Shown here: piece by piece, positions 63,319 to 64,000 of the stretch | Position numbering within the stretch: position 1 is the first letter of the stretch | Layout of the letters: the number at the start of each line of letters is the position of its first letter | Assembly: GCA_029245955.1 (NCBI GenBank) | Contig: JAQWOH010000089.1 | Span: 1 to 64,000 of the forward strand | Reading direction: 5' to 3' | Source: Fuerstiella sp. | Lineage (GTDB): Bacteria; Planctomycetota; Planctomycetia; Planctomycetales; Planctomycetaceae | Length of the DNA: 64,000 bases | Notes under the pieces: model-generated | Database searches by the model: none | Seen by the model: only the letters and a program-made list of their open reading frames with translations | What the model was told of the DNA's origin: nothing | Program-made: the position numbers and the translations under genes

Positions 63319-64000
63319 ATGGCATTCTCACGCGGAATCTGCGGATTTTTCCTGACGGGCCTTCTGTTCATCGGCCAACTGGTGTTCGCCGACGGCCCCA
63401 ACGAAACGTTGGTCGAACGAGAGCGGCGACGTGTCCAGACGATCGCGAGAATCGCTCCGTCCGTCGTCTGTGTAATGCCACCTGGCGGTCAGGGTGGCGG
63501 GTCCGGAGTGTTGGTCTCTGCGGACGGATATGCCATCAGTAACTACCACGTGACGTCCGGTTGCGGCAATTTCATGAAGTGCGGGCTGAACGATGGGAAA
63601 CTTTACGACGCCGTGATCGTTGGGGTCGACCCGACAGGCGACATTGCGCTGATCAAACTGCTCGGCCGGGAAGACTTTCCCTTCTGCACACCCGGCGACA
63701 GTGATCAGGTTCAGTCCGGCGACGAGGTTCTGGCGCTGGGGAATCCCTTTCTGCTGGCGTCTGATTTTACACCGACCGTCACATACGGCATCGTCAGCGG
63801 CATTCACCGCTATCAGTATCCAGCCGGAACATTCCTCGAATACACAGACTGCATTCAGATTGATGCTTCGATCAATCCGGGCAATTCGGGTGGTCCGTTA
63901 TTTGATATTGATGGTCGATGGATCGGTATCAACGGGCGAGCATCCTTTGAAAAACGCGGGCGGATCAATTCAGGTGCGGCGTACGCGATTTCCGTCAGAC
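63319..64000 (+). CDS. Trypsin-like serine protease of the HtrA/DegP type (3' truncated by window edge)
   Basis: The frame opens at the ATG at 63319 and runs off the right edge with no stop (227 codons visible). Signal peptide: MAFSRGICGFFLTGLLFIGQLVFA. The S1C-type protease has all three catalytic residues: His in GYAISNYHVTSG, Asp in DPTGDIALIKL, Ser in SINPGNSGGPLFDIDG. The preceding SADGYAISN and the following WIGINGRASF fit HtrA proteases. A PDZ domain might follow outside the window. HtrA-like enzymes degrade or refold damaged envelope proteins. Ten bases separate it from the NPCBM gene, so it belongs to the same run of envelope genes. Confidence 0.88.
   Translation, partial: MAFSRGICGFFLTGLLFIGQLVFADGPNETLVERERRRVQTIARIAPSVVCVMPPGGQGGGSGVLVSADGYAISNYHVTSGCGNFMKCGLNDGKLYDAVIVGVDPTGDIALIKLLGREDFPFCTPGDSDQVQSGDEVLALGNPFLLASDFTPTVTYGIVSGIHRYQYPAGTFLEYTDCIQIDASINPGNSGGPLFDIDGRWIGINGRASFEKRGRINSGAAYAISVR

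Overview
This 64 kb window looks like a stretch of planctomycete chromosome (Planctomycetales, probably a marine or aquatic Planctomycetaceae-type organism of moderately high GC). The call rests on co-occurring family signatures: a DUF1559 pseudopilin-like protein, two DUF1501 Tat-exported proteins, a DUF1080 (3-keto-disaccharide hydrolase) protein, secreted and cytoplasmic Gfo/Idh/MocA oxidoreductases, an MJ0042-type zinc-ribbon protein, small membrane proteins opening with an NPxxSP motif, and two tetrahydromethanopterin (H4MPT) genes (DUF447 and RFAP synthase). No IS element, prophage, CRISPR array, rRNA or tRNA was seen, so this reads as core and lineage-specific chromosome rather than a mobile island.

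Layout. 1-8.5 kb: tail of a prenyltransferase/squalene-cyclase-repeat protein, a secreted DUF1080 protein, a PurS-like/PurL fusion without glutaminase domain, two tandem DUF1501 proteins, an FKBP lipoprotein. 8.5-17.8 kb: a small Gly/Tyr/His-rich exported protein, an M3 metallopeptidase, a secreted beta-propeller glycosidase-like protein, a minus-strand run PhyH dioxygenase - hisA - hisH - zinc-ribbon membrane protein, then a DUF1559 protein. 17.8-24.4 kb: a 0.9 kb gene-poor gap, an orphan basic protein, NHL and PQQ beta-propeller proteins, the DUF447/RFAP-synthase pair and a GT2 glycosyltransferase. 24.5-36.3 kb: glnD and glnB (PII) preceded by a textbook sigma-54 promoter, a prepilin peptidase, a Fur-family regulator, two small/hypothetical proteins, threonine aldolase, hisD, a SyrP-like TauD/TfdA oxygenase and a GT39-like membrane glycosyltransferase.

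36.4-49.3 kb: a second prenyltransferase-repeat protein with a CxxCH motif, an oxidoreductase and MFS transporter, two paralogous NPxxSP membrane proteins leading into a translationally coupled pair (a radical SAM enzyme resembling tetraether-lipid synthase Tes/MJ0619 and an Lgt-like integral membrane protein with altered active-site residues), then a secreted oxidoreductase, a gamma-glutamyltransferase, a helical exported protein and a degenerate sulfatase-fold protein. 49.6-64 kb: a long plus-strand cluster of MoxR ATPase, DUF58, BatA-like, a second VWA membrane protein, a DUF4175-like membrane protein, two exported coiled-coil/TPR-like proteins, an NPCBM protein and a trypsin-like (HtrA-type) protease that runs off the window.

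Most interesting: the radical SAM + Lgt-like pair (a plausible, to my knowledge uncharacterised, membrane-lipid or lipoprotein modification module), followed by the extended MoxR/Bat-like envelope cluster, the sigma-54 promoter in front of glnB-glnD, and the pseudo-sulfatase. All family calls are from reading the translated sequence; no database search was run.
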